Assembly: GCA_903839965.1 (NCBI GenBank)
Contig: CAIMEK010000541.1
Span: 1-15,848, forward strand
Source of the DNA: an uncultured Acetobacteraceae bacterium
GTDB lineage: Bacteria > Pseudomonadota > Alphaproteobacteria > Acetobacterales > Acetobacteraceae
DNA: 15,848 nucleotides
Reading direction: 5' to 3'
The position numbers were made by a program, and so were the translations under genes. The notes below the pieces were generated by a model that saw only the letters and a list, made by a program, of their open reading frames with translations, was not told the origin of the DNA and did not search any database. Every line of letters begins with the position of its first letter. Positions within the stretch are counted from its first letter, which is position 1. Positions 7,059-15,284 of this stretch are shown here, one piece after another.

Positions 7059-9281
7059 TCACCCGGAAATCAGCATCACCGAAGCCGGCGACCGCTCCAT
7101 TACCTCGGCCGCTACCCCGCCGAAGAACAGTGTCTCCCCGGAGTGGGCGCGAACCCCGAGCACCACAAGGTCGTGCCGCCCCCGCCGCAACTGATCGATG
7201 ATCGCGTTCTCCACCGACATGCCGCGGCGAACCAGCGTGCGTATTTCGATCTTGTAATGATCGGCGAAACCGACGGCATGTCTCAGTACCTCACCATCAA
7301 CCGGTCGAAGCGGGTTGGCGAAGCCGCTGCGCCGTGCATCGCTGTTCGGCACGACATGGATCAGGGTAACAGGAGTGGTGCCGGCGCGGGCGAGTGCCAG
7401 CGCAACTTCCAGCGCGCGCCACGATTCCTGCGTGCCGGTCACCGGCACCAGGATGTCGAGGCCGCTGGCAACGGGATCCCGGAGGTTCGCGCCACGGGCC
7501 ACCACCACCCCGAGCGGCCCATCGAAGCCCGCGACCAGCCCGGCGAGTTCGCCGTGGAACCCACCATCCGCGCCGATCGTCTCGTCCACGCCAATCATCA
7601 GCAGGCCGTAGCCCTTGCGAGCCTCGCTGGCGACCGCTTCGCTGCCGGGGGCATTCTGGCGGCGGATGGTGACATCGGCCACCATCGGCGATGCCTCGCC
7701 GTCCGTGGCAGTGGTCTTGGCCGCATCCTTGACCACCGTCTCGGGCGAGGCGGCAGCGGCGGCGGGCGCGGGCTGCGCCAGTTCCAGCACGGTGATGGGA
7801 ATGCGCCGCCAAGCCGAGACAATGCCCCCCAACCGCGCGGCGAAGCGACCATTGGCGGAATGATCCACCGCCACCATCAGGCGTTCGAGATTGCCGATGA
7901 ACCCCTTCGCCTCGATCGCCTCGCGCGCCAGGCGGTCGGTCTCCTCCGGGCTGATCGGCAGGCGCGCGAGCGCCCAGCGCAGCGTTGGTGGCATCGCCAT
8001 GGTGGTGACGAAGGCCATGGCGACGATCATCGTGTAGAGTGTCTGGTTCAGCGCCCCCATGGAAAGCCCGATGGTGGCGACGATCACCTCGGTCGATCCG
8101 CGGGCGTTCATGCCGCAGCCCAGCGCGAGGGACTCACGGCGCGACAGCCCGGCAAGGGAGCCGCCCAGGAAGGCGCCGCCGAACTTGCCCAGGCCGGCAA
8201 TCAGGATCAGCCCGCCGGTGACCAACAGCAGCGTGAAATCGCGCAGCACGGTCAGATCGGCGCTCAGTCCGGCGATGCCGAAGAACACCGGCATGAACAG
8301 GGCGACGATCGGGCCGCGCAACTGGTCGCGGACATGCTGGGTCAGGATCGGCGAGCGGCCGACCAGGATGCCGGCGACGAAGGCACCCAACACCGTGTGA
8401 ACTCCGATCAGATTCGTCATCAGCGCCATCACGCCCATGATGGCCAGGATGACGGTGATCACCGGCAGCTCGCTGACGAAATTGTCGTTGGTCCAGCGGA
8501 TCACGGCGGAAACCGCCCGCTGCCCCAAGGTCAGGCTCAGCGCCAGGAACAGCACGGTGCCGACGATGCTGAGGCCGAACGGCACAACCTCCACCCGACC
8601 ATGCAGGGCTATGCCAAAGATCACCGCGATGATGATCCAGCCAACAGTATCATCAATGATCGCCGCGGCGACAATGAGCTGGCCAATCGTCCGCCGCATG
8701 AAGTTCATGTCGCGCACCACGGCGGCGACGATCTTGACCGATGAGATCGAAAGCGCAGTGCCCAGGAAAAGCGCCGTGATCAGCCGCAATTCCGGCCGCG
8801 GCAGCATCGCCTGCGGCATGAACTCGCCCAGCAGTACGCCACAGCCGAACGGCACGCTGATGCCGGCGATCGAGACGCTGGCGGCGGTGCGGCGCAGCCG
8901 GCCGATCAAGGCGAGGTCGGTCTCCATGCCGGTCAGCAGCAGGAGCAGGAGGATGCCGAGCTGCGAAACGGCGTCGATCATGATCTTCTGGCCGTTGGCA
9001 CTCGGGAAGATCGCGTGCTGCACTTGCGGCAGCACGGCGCCCAGCACCGACGGCCCCAGCAGGATGCCGGCCAGCAACTGGCCCATGATCGCGGGCTGAC
9101 CGATGCGCTGCATGAGTTCGCCGAGCGTCCGGCCGACCACCAGCAGCAGGACGATCTGGGCGATGAACAGTGGCTCGGAGGGTGTGGCCGGCGCTTCACC
9201 CGCCGCCAGCGCGCCGGTAGTCAGCAATACCAGGCCGGGCAGAACGCTGATGGCTGTGTTCATCGCTCGCGAAAGCCGCAT
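7059..9281 (-). CDS. CPA2-family cation/proton antiporter with C-terminal universal-stress-type region
   Basis: A 740-residue membrane protein. Residues about 8-440 form a sodium/hydrogen-exchanger domain with some 12 hydrophobic segments. It holds the paired acids IIDDTVGW (D210, D211) in the ion-translocating helix and a GMNARGSTEVIVATIG segment (390-405) of the kind seen in plant CHX- and KefB-like CPA2 carriers. The cytoplasmic part has two tandem stretches resembling Usp domains: about 465-600 (degenerate) and 607-739 (ILVPVTG, VTLIHVVP, DLVVLGVRAHSGETLFFGGVAAEVM). The usual Usp ATP-loop spacing is not cleanly kept. The start is supported by GGAG 5 bases before the ATG; an ATG six codons later is possible. 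It probably exports Na+ or K+ in exchange for protons, with the C-terminal region sensing nucleotide or stress. The gene lies between two transposase remnants. Confidence 0.88.
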   Translation of the reverse strand: MRLSRAMNTAISVLPGLVLLTTGALAAGEAPATPSEPLFIAQIVLLLVVGRTLGELMQRIGQPAIMGQLLAGILLGPSVLGAVLPQVQHAIFPSANGQKIMIDAVSQLGILLLLLLTGMETDLALIGRLRRTAASVSIAGISVPFGCGVLLGEFMPQAMLPRPELRLITALFLGTALSISSVKIVAAVVRDMNFMRRTIGQLIVAAAIIDDTVGWIIIAVIFGIALHGRVEVVPFGLSIVGTVLFLALSLTLGQRAVSAVIRWTNDNFVSELPVITVILAIMGVMALMTNLIGVHTVLGAFVAGILVGRSPILTQHVRDQLRGPIVALFMPVFFGIAGLSADLTVLRDFTLLLVTGGLILIAGLGKFGGAFLGGSLAGLSRRESLALGCGMNARGSTEVIVATIGLSMGALNQTLYTMIVAMAFVTTMAMPPTLRWALARLPISPEETDRLAREAIEAKGFIGNLERLMVAVDHSANGRFAARLGGIVSAWRRIPITVLELAQPAPAAAAASPETVVKDAAKTTATDGEASPMVADVTIRRQNAPGSEAVASEARKGYGLLMIGVDETIGADGGFHGELAGLVAGFDGPLGVVVARGANLRDPVASGLDILVPVTGTQESWRALEVALALARAGTTPVTLIHVVPNSDARRSGFANPLRPVDGEVLRHAVGFADHYKIEIRTLVRRGMSVENAIIDQLRRGRHDLVVLGVRAHSGETLFFGGVAAEVMERSPASVMLISG

Positions 9282-9521
9282 AGTCGCTCCATCGGTTGTT
9301 CAAGGACACCCCACGGGCACAGTGAAGGCAAGAACGCAGTTGACCGGTTTCCATGGAGCCCTTCTGAACGCAGCACAAGATCGGCCGAATCGCGTGCCAG
9401 CAGGTCAGCCAGTCTCGGGAAGGTCGATCCGAACCGCCGATTCTGTTCGGCTTGAAAGAGGATCGCGCGGGTCGTACTCCGGGACTTGAACGGCCTGGTC
9501 GATGGTCCCTATTTGGCATTA
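9282..9521. other. Intergenic region upstream of the antiporter, no gene seen
   Basis: This stretch precedes the antiporter start and separates it from the integrase remnant. Both strands have only unconvincing reading frames. It presumably holds the antiporter promoter, but I could not pick a clear -35/-10 pair. Confidence 0.4.
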
Positions 9522-9660
9522 GCTCGAGGCGGATACGCCCAACCGGTCCAACATGCGCCCGGCGAACTCGGGGCCGTTGTCGACCATCACTGTCCGCGGC
9601 TTGATGCGTTTGCGCGCCAGCCGGTCCAGCGTCTCGACAGTCCTTTCCTGCTTCGACCGG
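9522..9660 (-). pseudogene. Fragment of an IS3/IS481-type transposase integrase core
   Basis: The minus-strand frame reads TVETLDRLARKRIKPRT, then VMVDNGPEFAGRMLDRLG, which matches the block around the second catalytic aspartate of rve-type integrase cores (typically RVDNGPEF in IS3 OrfB proteins). About 40 codons of similarity remain. It then runs into unrelated sequence and a stop, with no trace of the usual downstream DFxRPGKPTDNA block. It is a dead scrap of an insertion sequence. Confidence 0.65.
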
Positions 9661-9661
9661 A

Positions 9662-9913
9662 TCAGACCAGGCTCCCCGGCGAGGCCGGAACCACGAACGC
9701 ACCGCCGTTGTGGTGCCCGCTCCACCGCCCCGGCCCCGCCAAGGTGACGTCGATGGCGATTGGATTCCCACGATGTCGCGACATCAGCTCGCCCAACACC
9801 CGCGCAATGTCTTCAAAGGTCGCATCAACCGCGAGGTCGAACGAAACCACCGCGTCGTCGAACACAAACCGCAGACAACTGTCGTTCGAATGGTCGCTCT
9901 GAATGAACTGCAT
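9662..9913 (-). CDS. Small conserved hypothetical protein, 83 residues
   Basis: The protein begins MQFIQSDHSNDSCLRFVFDD and continues with AVVSFDLAVDATFEDIARVL (21-40), then PIAIDVTLAG. It appears cytoplasmic, acidic and without signal peptide or membrane segment. Its opening half looks like small hypothetical proteins I associate with Rhizobiales and Acetobacteraceae, whose function is unknown to me. The ATG was chosen because a G-rich stretch (GGGGGGG) lies 3-9 bases upstream and because similarity to that group starts there; the longer upstream frame reads as random sequence. The stop lies right next to the integrase fragment, so the last 20 or so residues may derive from insertion-sequence DNA. 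Confidence 0.65.
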   Translation of the reverse strand: MQFIQSDHSNDSCLRFVFDDAVVSFDLAVDATFEDIARVLGELMSRHRGNPIAIDVTLAGPGRWSGHHNGGAFVVPASPGSLV

Positions 9914-10128
9914 GGACCCCCCCGTATTCTGGCTATATCCCGGGCAGCCAAGAGCAACTGAGGGTCGAGTCTCCAATGATGAACGCACGGAGGCGTCCGC
10001 TTCCCTCGTGTTCTTGATGCCCGCCCCAACCAAGCAAACAGCACTACAGGGGCTGAGCGGCAAAATACCAATTGCTGATACCGCCACGGTAGGTTCGGAA
10101 AATACCTATCGACCGGTCGCGATCTGCT

Positions 10129-13100
10129 CTAGCCGGGACTTCCGACCCGAGAATCCGACTCTGGGTCGCCTCCACTTTCGGCAGCAGCAACAGCCAGGCG
10201 GGCCAGCGCCGGGAGTGACTTCGTCCCCGTCTTCTTCATGATCGAGGCGCGATGGTTCTCAACCGTGCGCTGGCTGATGCCAAGATCGGCCGCGATGTTC
10301 TTGCTGGGATGGCCAGCGAGGACGAGTACCATAATCTGGCGCTCGCGTTGCGTCAGGCCGGCAATGTGGCTCGCCGCGGACTCGCGCCAGGCGACCAGCT
10401 TGTTCGAGTCTCTCGACTGTTCCAGGGCACGCTCGATGCTGGCCAACAGTTCGCCGTTGCTGATTGGCTTCTCCAGGAAGTCCGCCGCGCCCGCCTTCAT
10501 GGCCTCGACAGCCATCGGCACGTCACTGCTGGCGGTGATCATGATGGCCGGCAGCCGATGACCCGCCTCCCTTAGCCGATGCAGCAACTCAAGCCCGTTC
10601 ATTCCAGGAAGGTAGGCATCGATCACGAGGCACGCCTCGCGGCCTGGACGGAAGGCTTCCAGGAATGATTCGCAATCCGCATAACCCTCGACGGCCCGGC
10701 CATCTTCCGCAAGCACGCGGCAAATCCCCTCGCGCACATGGCTGTCGTCGTCGACCACGAAGATAATGGGCGGGCGCGCGCTGCCGGCGGCCTCGACGGG
10801 GTGTGAAGAGCGCCCATGCTTCGCGGAATGCGACATCTGCAGGACGCGTTGAAGAACTTGTTTCAGTTCAGGAAGTTGCACCGGTTTGGTAAGCTGGGTG
10901 CAGTCCCCTTGCGCGATATCACGCAAGGTTCCGGTCGAGATGTCTCCGGTCAGGATGACGACCGGAACCTCGCGATGAAGCCTTTCCCGCAGCCGCCTGG
11001 CGAGCTGCAGCCCGTTCAGGCCTCCGGGGAGTTTGTAGTCGGCGAGCAAGAGGTCCGGCCGGATTCCCGACTTTTCCACAAGCAGCAGCGCGGCGACACC
11101 GTCCCGTGCCGTTGCCGTCGAATGGCCTTCGCTTTTCAAAGCCAGGTCAAGCAGATCGCGTTCGTCGGGATCGTCCTCGATAATCAGGATCGACCCGGTG
11201 CGATGAACACCGCCCGCGATTCCAGCGACGTCACTGTGCCGACGACCCTCGCGCTCCAATGCCGCCTCGCCAGGCAGCAGCGGGATTTCGATTGCGAAGA
11301 CTGAGCCCTTGCCGGGACGGGAGTGAACGCGGATCCGATAGCCCAGCAGGTCCGCCAGCCGTTGCACGATGAAAAGACCGAGTCCAAGGCCACGGCTCCG
11401 GTCGCGCGCAGGGTTGTCGACCTGATGGTACTCCTCGAAGATCGACTGAACTTCATCGTCGGGGATGCCGATTCCGGTGTCCCAGATCTCGACGCTCAGC
11501 ATTCCCTGATGCCGGCGGCAGCCGAGCAGAATCTTGCCGGCCTTCGTGTATTTCAACGCATTCGAAAGCAGATTGCGGATCATTTGCTCAAGCAAGCGCG
11601 GATCGCTGTGTACCCAAAGGCTGCACGGCACCGACCGTAGGCCAATACTTTTTGTCTGCGCGTGATAGGTGAACTCATCGCGCAACCGGCCAAGCAGATC
11701 ATTGATCGGGAAATCAACCAATTCCACCTGGACGGTGCCGGCCTCGATCCGGTTGACGTCCAGCAACGTGTTCAGCATGCCCGCCATGGCGCCCACCGTC
11801 TCGTCGAGACGTGCGATCAGCTGCTGCGCCTTGTCTCCCTCAACAGTCTTCGCCAGCAGTCCGTGAAGCAGGGCAATCGTCTGCAGCGGCTGGCGAAGGT
11901 CGAGGCTCGCCGTGGCGAGAAACCGCGATTTCGCAACGGTTGCCAGCTCTGCCTGGCGCCTGGCCGCCTCCAGCTCATCGGCCGCGCGCCTCCGCTCGGT
12001 GATATCGGCAAACGTGATGACGACGCCTTCGACCCCGTTGGCATGGGTGCGGTACGGCAATATGCGACGGATGTACCACGCGCCAGTCCGGGCTTCGATC
12101 TCCCGCTCCATCGGGACGAGGGTATGCAGCACCATTCGGGCATCGGGCAGAAGCTCGCCATCGGCCGCAAGCGAGCTGAGATCGGCGAGCGGGCGGCCCA
12201 AATCGCTGGGAATGACGTTGAAAAGCACCTTGGTGGCAGGCGTGAAGAACCGGATATGAAGGTTGGTATCGAGAAAGAGCGTCGCAACGTTAGTGCTGTA
12301 CAGGACGTTTTGCAGATCGTTGGAGGTTGTGCGCTGCCGCTCCAGCGTCTCCTGGAGCTGTCCGTTGAGGGCGGTAAGCTCCTCGTTGAGTGACTGCAGC
12401 TCCTCCTTCGACGTCAGCAGTTCCTCATTGGTGGACTGGTACTCCTCGTTGACGGACATTGCCTCTTCGTTGACCGCCTTCTGCTCCTCGTTCGAGATCT
12501 CGAGGTTGTGGATGGCGCCTTGCAGCTCCCTTCTGGTCGCCTCGAGTTCCTGTTCAAGCTCGGCGACCCGCGGAATGTCCTGTGGACCGACGGGACGATC
12601 TCGCTTCTGCGCATGCGCCGCCTCGTCGACGAAGCAAATCAACAGCAGGTTCTCACCGCCGCTCAAGACGGGCCGCACATCAATGTTGAACGAAATCGCT
12701 TTGCCATCACGGTTCATCCGACCGCCGGGGGCGACAACGCGCTCTTTTCCCTGGATGGCCTGGTGGATTGCCGACCGCAGAGTGGTGCGCATGTCCTGCC
12801 GCGCCATGGCGAGGAGATCGTGCGTAGGCAGCCCCGGCGCCACGTGCAGGTAGTGGTCCGTCGGTCCCAGGAAGTAGAGGCATTCATGCCTGGCGTTGAT
12901 CAGGACCGCTGCCGGCGCATAGGCATCCATAACCAACCGCCGACAAAGTTCGGCGAGTGCAGCCTGGCGTGACGGGGCCTGGTTTTGGTCGGCACGCGCA
13001 GGGGGCCGCACGCCGTCACCGACGGCGATCGAGAAGCCAAACTCGCCGGACCGACCGCGACCGATTTGCCGATAGACCTGCTTCGATTTGGAGATCACCT

Positions 13101-14559
13101 CGAAGCGACCGTCGACGTTGCCGACCGTCTCGGCCGCGCCGAGAAGCAGAATGCCGCCTTCCCGCAGTGCAAAATGGAAAAGCGACACAACCTTCGCCTG
13201 CGCCTCCGGGCGCAAATAGATCAGGAGATTCCGGCAGGAAATCAGATCGAGGCGCGAAAACGGCGGATCGGCCAACACGTCCTGCACTGTGAAGACCACC
13301 GCCTCCCGCAGTTCGGGCAATACCCGATAACCATGCTCTTCCTTCGAGAAAAAACGGCCGAGTCGTGCCGGCGATACGTCGGCTTCAATCGTTTCCGGGT
13401 ACAAACCGTCGCGGGCCTGGGCTATGGCATCCGGGTCGGCATCCGAGGCGAAGACCTGCAGCTTCATGTTGCGCTTCGTCGCCGTTACCTGCTCGCGCAG
13501 AACCATGGCAAGGGAATAGGCCTCCTCGCCGGTGCTGCATCCGGCGATCCAGATGCGGAGGGGGTGGTCAGGCGTGTGGTTGCCCAGCAGACCCGGGACA
13601 ATTTCTTCCGCCAGGAAATCGAATACCTTGGGATCACGGAAGAATCCGGTGACATTGATAAGCAGATCCTTCGCAAGCAGGTCCAGTTCGCCGTTGTTGC
13701 TCCTTAGGAGGTCGAGGTACCGATCCACGTCATTGCTCTTGATCGCAGCCATCGTCATGCGCCGTTCGATCCGGCGCTGCAGCGTCCCGGGCTTGTAAAG
13801 CCTGAAATCGTGAGGCGTCTTCGTGCGGAGAAGGTCGATGACTGCAGTCAGCCAACCCTGTTCTTCGTCCTGCGGCCTCGGGCTGCCTTGCGCGCCGGCG
13901 AGGGTCGTTCGCTGATCAAAGTTGATGAGCGCCTCGGGAATCTTGGCCACGGGAAGCACCAGGTCCACCGCACCGGTTGCGATCGCGCTCCGCGGCATGC
14001 CGTCGTAGTTGGCCTCGTCGGGGTCCTGCGCGATGACGAGCCCGCGTTTCTCCTTCACGGCCTTCAAACCAACACTGCCGTCGGCCCCGGTTCCCGAGAG
14101 GATCACGCAGATGACCCGTGGGCCGAATTCCGCTGCCAGAGAGTGCAGCAGAAAGTCGAACGGCAGGCGTGTGCCGTGTGGTGCCTGCGGTCGCGAGAGG
14201 TGGAGGGCGCCGTTCTCGACGGACAGATAGGCCCCGGGTGGAATGACATAGAGGTGCTCGCGCTCGATCGGCATCCCTTCTGCGGCCTGCGCCACGGTCA
14301 TCGACGTGTGGGTGGCCAGCAGGTCCACCAGCATGCTTTCGTGGGTCGGATCCAGATGCTGGACCAGGATGAAGGCCATGCGGTTGCCGGGTGGCAGCGC
14401 GTCCAACAGCTTTCTGCAGGCGTCAAGGCCGCCCGCCGAGGCGCCAATGCCAACCACCGGGAAGCCTCCTGCCTCGCCGGGAATTGCTTTCGCCGCCAAA
14501 GGACGGCCGCCCGGTGGCGGGCGGGCTGCCTTAGAGCCAGGAGGGTGAGCTCTGGGCAT
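10129..14559 (-). CDS. CheB-CheR-PAS-histidine kinase-receiver-receiver-LuxR hybrid signalling protein
   Basis: A 1476-residue cytoplasmic protein. CheB methylesterase: about 32-215, catalytic S41 (GASAGG), H68 (QHLD), D160 (SGTGADGS), without its own receiver. CheR methyltransferase: about 235-500, YKPGTLQRRIERRM, SAM loop IAGCSTGEEAYS (338-349), CRNLLIYL (442-449). PAS-like region: about 530-645. Long Glu-rich coiled coil: about 662-745. PAS: about 746-855. HisKA: about 875-940, with ATASLDLRQPLQ where the phosphoacceptor His should be (L886). HATPase: N-box N996/N1000, DTGIGIP (1027-1033), GLGLGL (1057-1062). Receiver 1: D1174, T1204, K1225. Receiver 2: D1314, T1342, K1364. LuxR HTH: about 1400-1458 (LTQRERQIMVLVLAGHPSKN). 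The last two domains look like a FixJ-type regulator fused on through a 20-odd-residue linker. Start: AGGAGA about 12 bases before the ATG. Domain calls are firm; the signal sensed and target genes are unknown. Confidence 0.93.
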   Translation of the reverse strand: MPRAHPPGSKAARPPPGGRPLAAKAIPGEAGGFPVVGIGASAGGLDACRKLLDALPPGNRMAFILVQHLDPTHESMLVDLLATHTSMTVAQAAEGMPIEREHLYVIPPGAYLSVENGALHLSRPQAPHGTRLPFDFLLHSLAAEFGPRVICVILSGTGADGSVGLKAVKEKRGLVIAQDPDEANYDGMPRSAIATGAVDLVLPVAKIPEALINFDQRTTLAGAQGSPRPQDEEQGWLTAVIDLLRTKTPHDFRLYKPGTLQRRIERRMTMAAIKSNDVDRYLDLLRSNNGELDLLAKDLLINVTGFFRDPKVFDFLAEEIVPGLLGNHTPDHPLRIWIAGCSTGEEAYSLAMVLREQVTATKRNMKLQVFASDADPDAIAQARDGLYPETIEADVSPARLGRFFSKEEHGYRVLPELREAVVFTVQDVLADPPFSRLDLISCRNLLIYLRPEAQAKVVSLFHFALREGGILLLGAAETVGNVDGRFEVISKSKQVYRQIGRGRSGEFGFSIAVGDGVRPPARADQNQAPSRQAALAELCRRLVMDAYAPAAVLINARHECLYFLGPTDHYLHVAPGLPTHDLLAMARQDMRTTLRSAIHQAIQGKERVVAPGGRMNRDGKAISFNIDVRPVLSGGENLLLICFVDEAAHAQKRDRPVGPQDIPRVAELEQELEATRRELQGAIHNLEISNEEQKAVNEEAMSVNEEYQSTNEELLTSKEELQSLNEELTALNGQLQETLERQRTTSNDLQNVLYSTNVATLFLDTNLHIRFFTPATKVLFNVIPSDLGRPLADLSSLAADGELLPDARMVLHTLVPMEREIEARTGAWYIRRILPYRTHANGVEGVVITFADITERRRAADELEAARRQAELATVAKSRFLATASLDLRQPLQTIALLHGLLAKTVEGDKAQQLIARLDETVGAMAGMLNTLLDVNRIEAGTVQVELVDFPINDLLGRLRDEFTYHAQTKSIGLRSVPCSLWVHSDPRLLEQMIRNLLSNALKYTKAGKILLGCRRHQGMLSVEIWDTGIGIPDDEVQSIFEEYHQVDNPARDRSRGLGLGLFIVQRLADLLGYRIRVHSRPGKGSVFAIEIPLLPGEAALEREGRRHSDVAGIAGGVHRTGSILIIEDDPDERDLLDLALKSEGHSTATARDGVAALLLVEKSGIRPDLLLADYKLPGGLNGLQLARRLRERLHREVPVVILTGDISTGTLRDIAQGDCTQLTKPVQLPELKQVLQRVLQMSHSAKHGRSSHPVEAAGSARPPIIFVVDDDSHVREGICRVLAEDGRAVEGYADCESFLEAFRPGREACLVIDAYLPGMNGLELLHRLREAGHRLPAIMITASSDVPMAVEAMKAGAADFLEKPISNGELLASIERALEQSRDSNKLVAWRESAASHIAGLTQRERQIMVLVLAGHPSKNIAADLGISQRTVENHRASIMKKTGTKSLPALARLAVAAAESGGDPESDSRVGSPG

Positions 14560-14888
14560 TCCCTGTTTGTTCTCCTACCCGTGATGGGCATGTATCGACT
14601 TTAGCATGGTTGTTCTATCGCCGCGATAGCTTCGGTGCGCCCGTCGTGGGCGGTGGTCGGTGCGCAAGGTATTCTTCGACGAGACCCGGCGGGGACTTTG
14701 ACCCGCGGCAGGTGCATAAGGATAAGTAATTTCCGAACCTGCTTTCGGTGATGTTTCATCAGGTATGGTTGCTGCTCACGGGTTCCCGATCGAACCATGG
14801 GTCTCCTGTGAGGACTTCATCCGGTGCAACGTTCATGGGGCTGGCCTGACTTGCTGCTCGCATTTGGCAATAATTGGAGTCCTTGAGC
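14560..14888. other. Divergent upstream region of the hybrid kinase and the response regulator
   Basis: About 330 bases with no convincing gene, shared as upstream DNA by two divergent signalling genes. It contains the perfect palindrome listed separately at 14615-14629, and a weaker inverted repeat, GGTTC-N6-GAACC, at 14781-14796. Confidence 0.5.
14615..14629. promoter_or_regulatory. Perfect 15-bp palindrome upstream of the hybrid kinase, candidate operator
   Basis: CTATCGC-C-GCGATAG has 7-bp arms around one central base. It lies 56-70 bases upstream of the kinase ATG, where an activator or repressor could act. Short dyads like this are typical of dimeric regulators. The LuxR-type domain of the adjacent protein is a natural candidate binder, but that is inference. 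Confidence 0.4.
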
Positions 14889-15284
14889 ATGCATCCCGCG
14901 CTTGCTGCGAACCAGCCGATGAAAGCACTTCGTGTCCTTGTTGTTGATGACGACTGCTTGATCGCCACATTGCTTGCGGATGTGCTCGCGGGCATGGGCC
15001 ACGATGTTTGCGCAATCGAGGTTACCGAAGCCGGGGCGGTAGCTGCCGCCATTCGATGCAAACCCGATGTGATGATCGTCGACGTTCTGTTGGGCGAAGG
15101 AAGTGGCATCTCCGCCGTCGAGCAGATACTCCGCACCGGGTTCATTCCACACTTGTTCGTCACCGGCGACCCTTCAAGGGTTCGCGCACGCCGGCCAGAT
15201 GCGGCCGTGCTTCAGAAGCCCTTTCGCGTCGCCGACCTCGCTTGGGCCTTGCAGCGCGCGATTGGCGTTGCATCTGTCTCCTGA
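14889..15284 (+). CDS. Single-domain response regulator
   Basis: A 131-residue stand-alone receiver domain with no output domain. The acidic pocket is VVDDD (D20-D22), the phosphoacceptor is D65 (MIVDVLLGEGSG), the switch threonine is T92 (FVTGD) and the conserved lysine is K110 (LQKPF). All are present, so it should be phosphorylatable. Proteins like this act as phosphate shuttles or sinks, or work through protein contacts. I chose the ATG at 14889 because GGAG lies 9 bases upstream; an in-frame TTG at 14874 overlaps that site. It is divergent from the CheB-CheR-kinase hybrid 330 bases away, which suggests a shared signalling pathway. The HWE/DivK-like partner cannot be identified from the sequence. 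Confidence 0.9.
   Translation: MHPALAANQPMKALRVLVVDDDCLIATLLADVLAGMGHDVCAIEVTEAGAVAAAIRCKPDVMIVDVLLGEGSGISAVEQILRTGFIPHLFVTGDPSRVRARRPDAAVLQKPFRVADLAWALQRAIGVASVS

Noticed and set aside
6981..8744. 587-residue plus-strand open frame
   Set aside because: It is antisense to the antiporter, rich in His, Arg, Asp and Gln, and has no recognisable domain. The minus-strand gene has clear membrane helices and motifs.
14781..14796. Inverted repeat GGTTC-N6-GAACC
   Set aside because: Arms of only 5 bases with mismatched centre are expected by chance at this GC content; noted only within the intergenic entry.
14846..14874. Promoter-like CTGACT-N17-AATAAT before the response regulator
   Set aside because: A transcript from it would start near 14881, after the Shine-Dalgarno GGAG that best explains translation, so it is probably coincidental.
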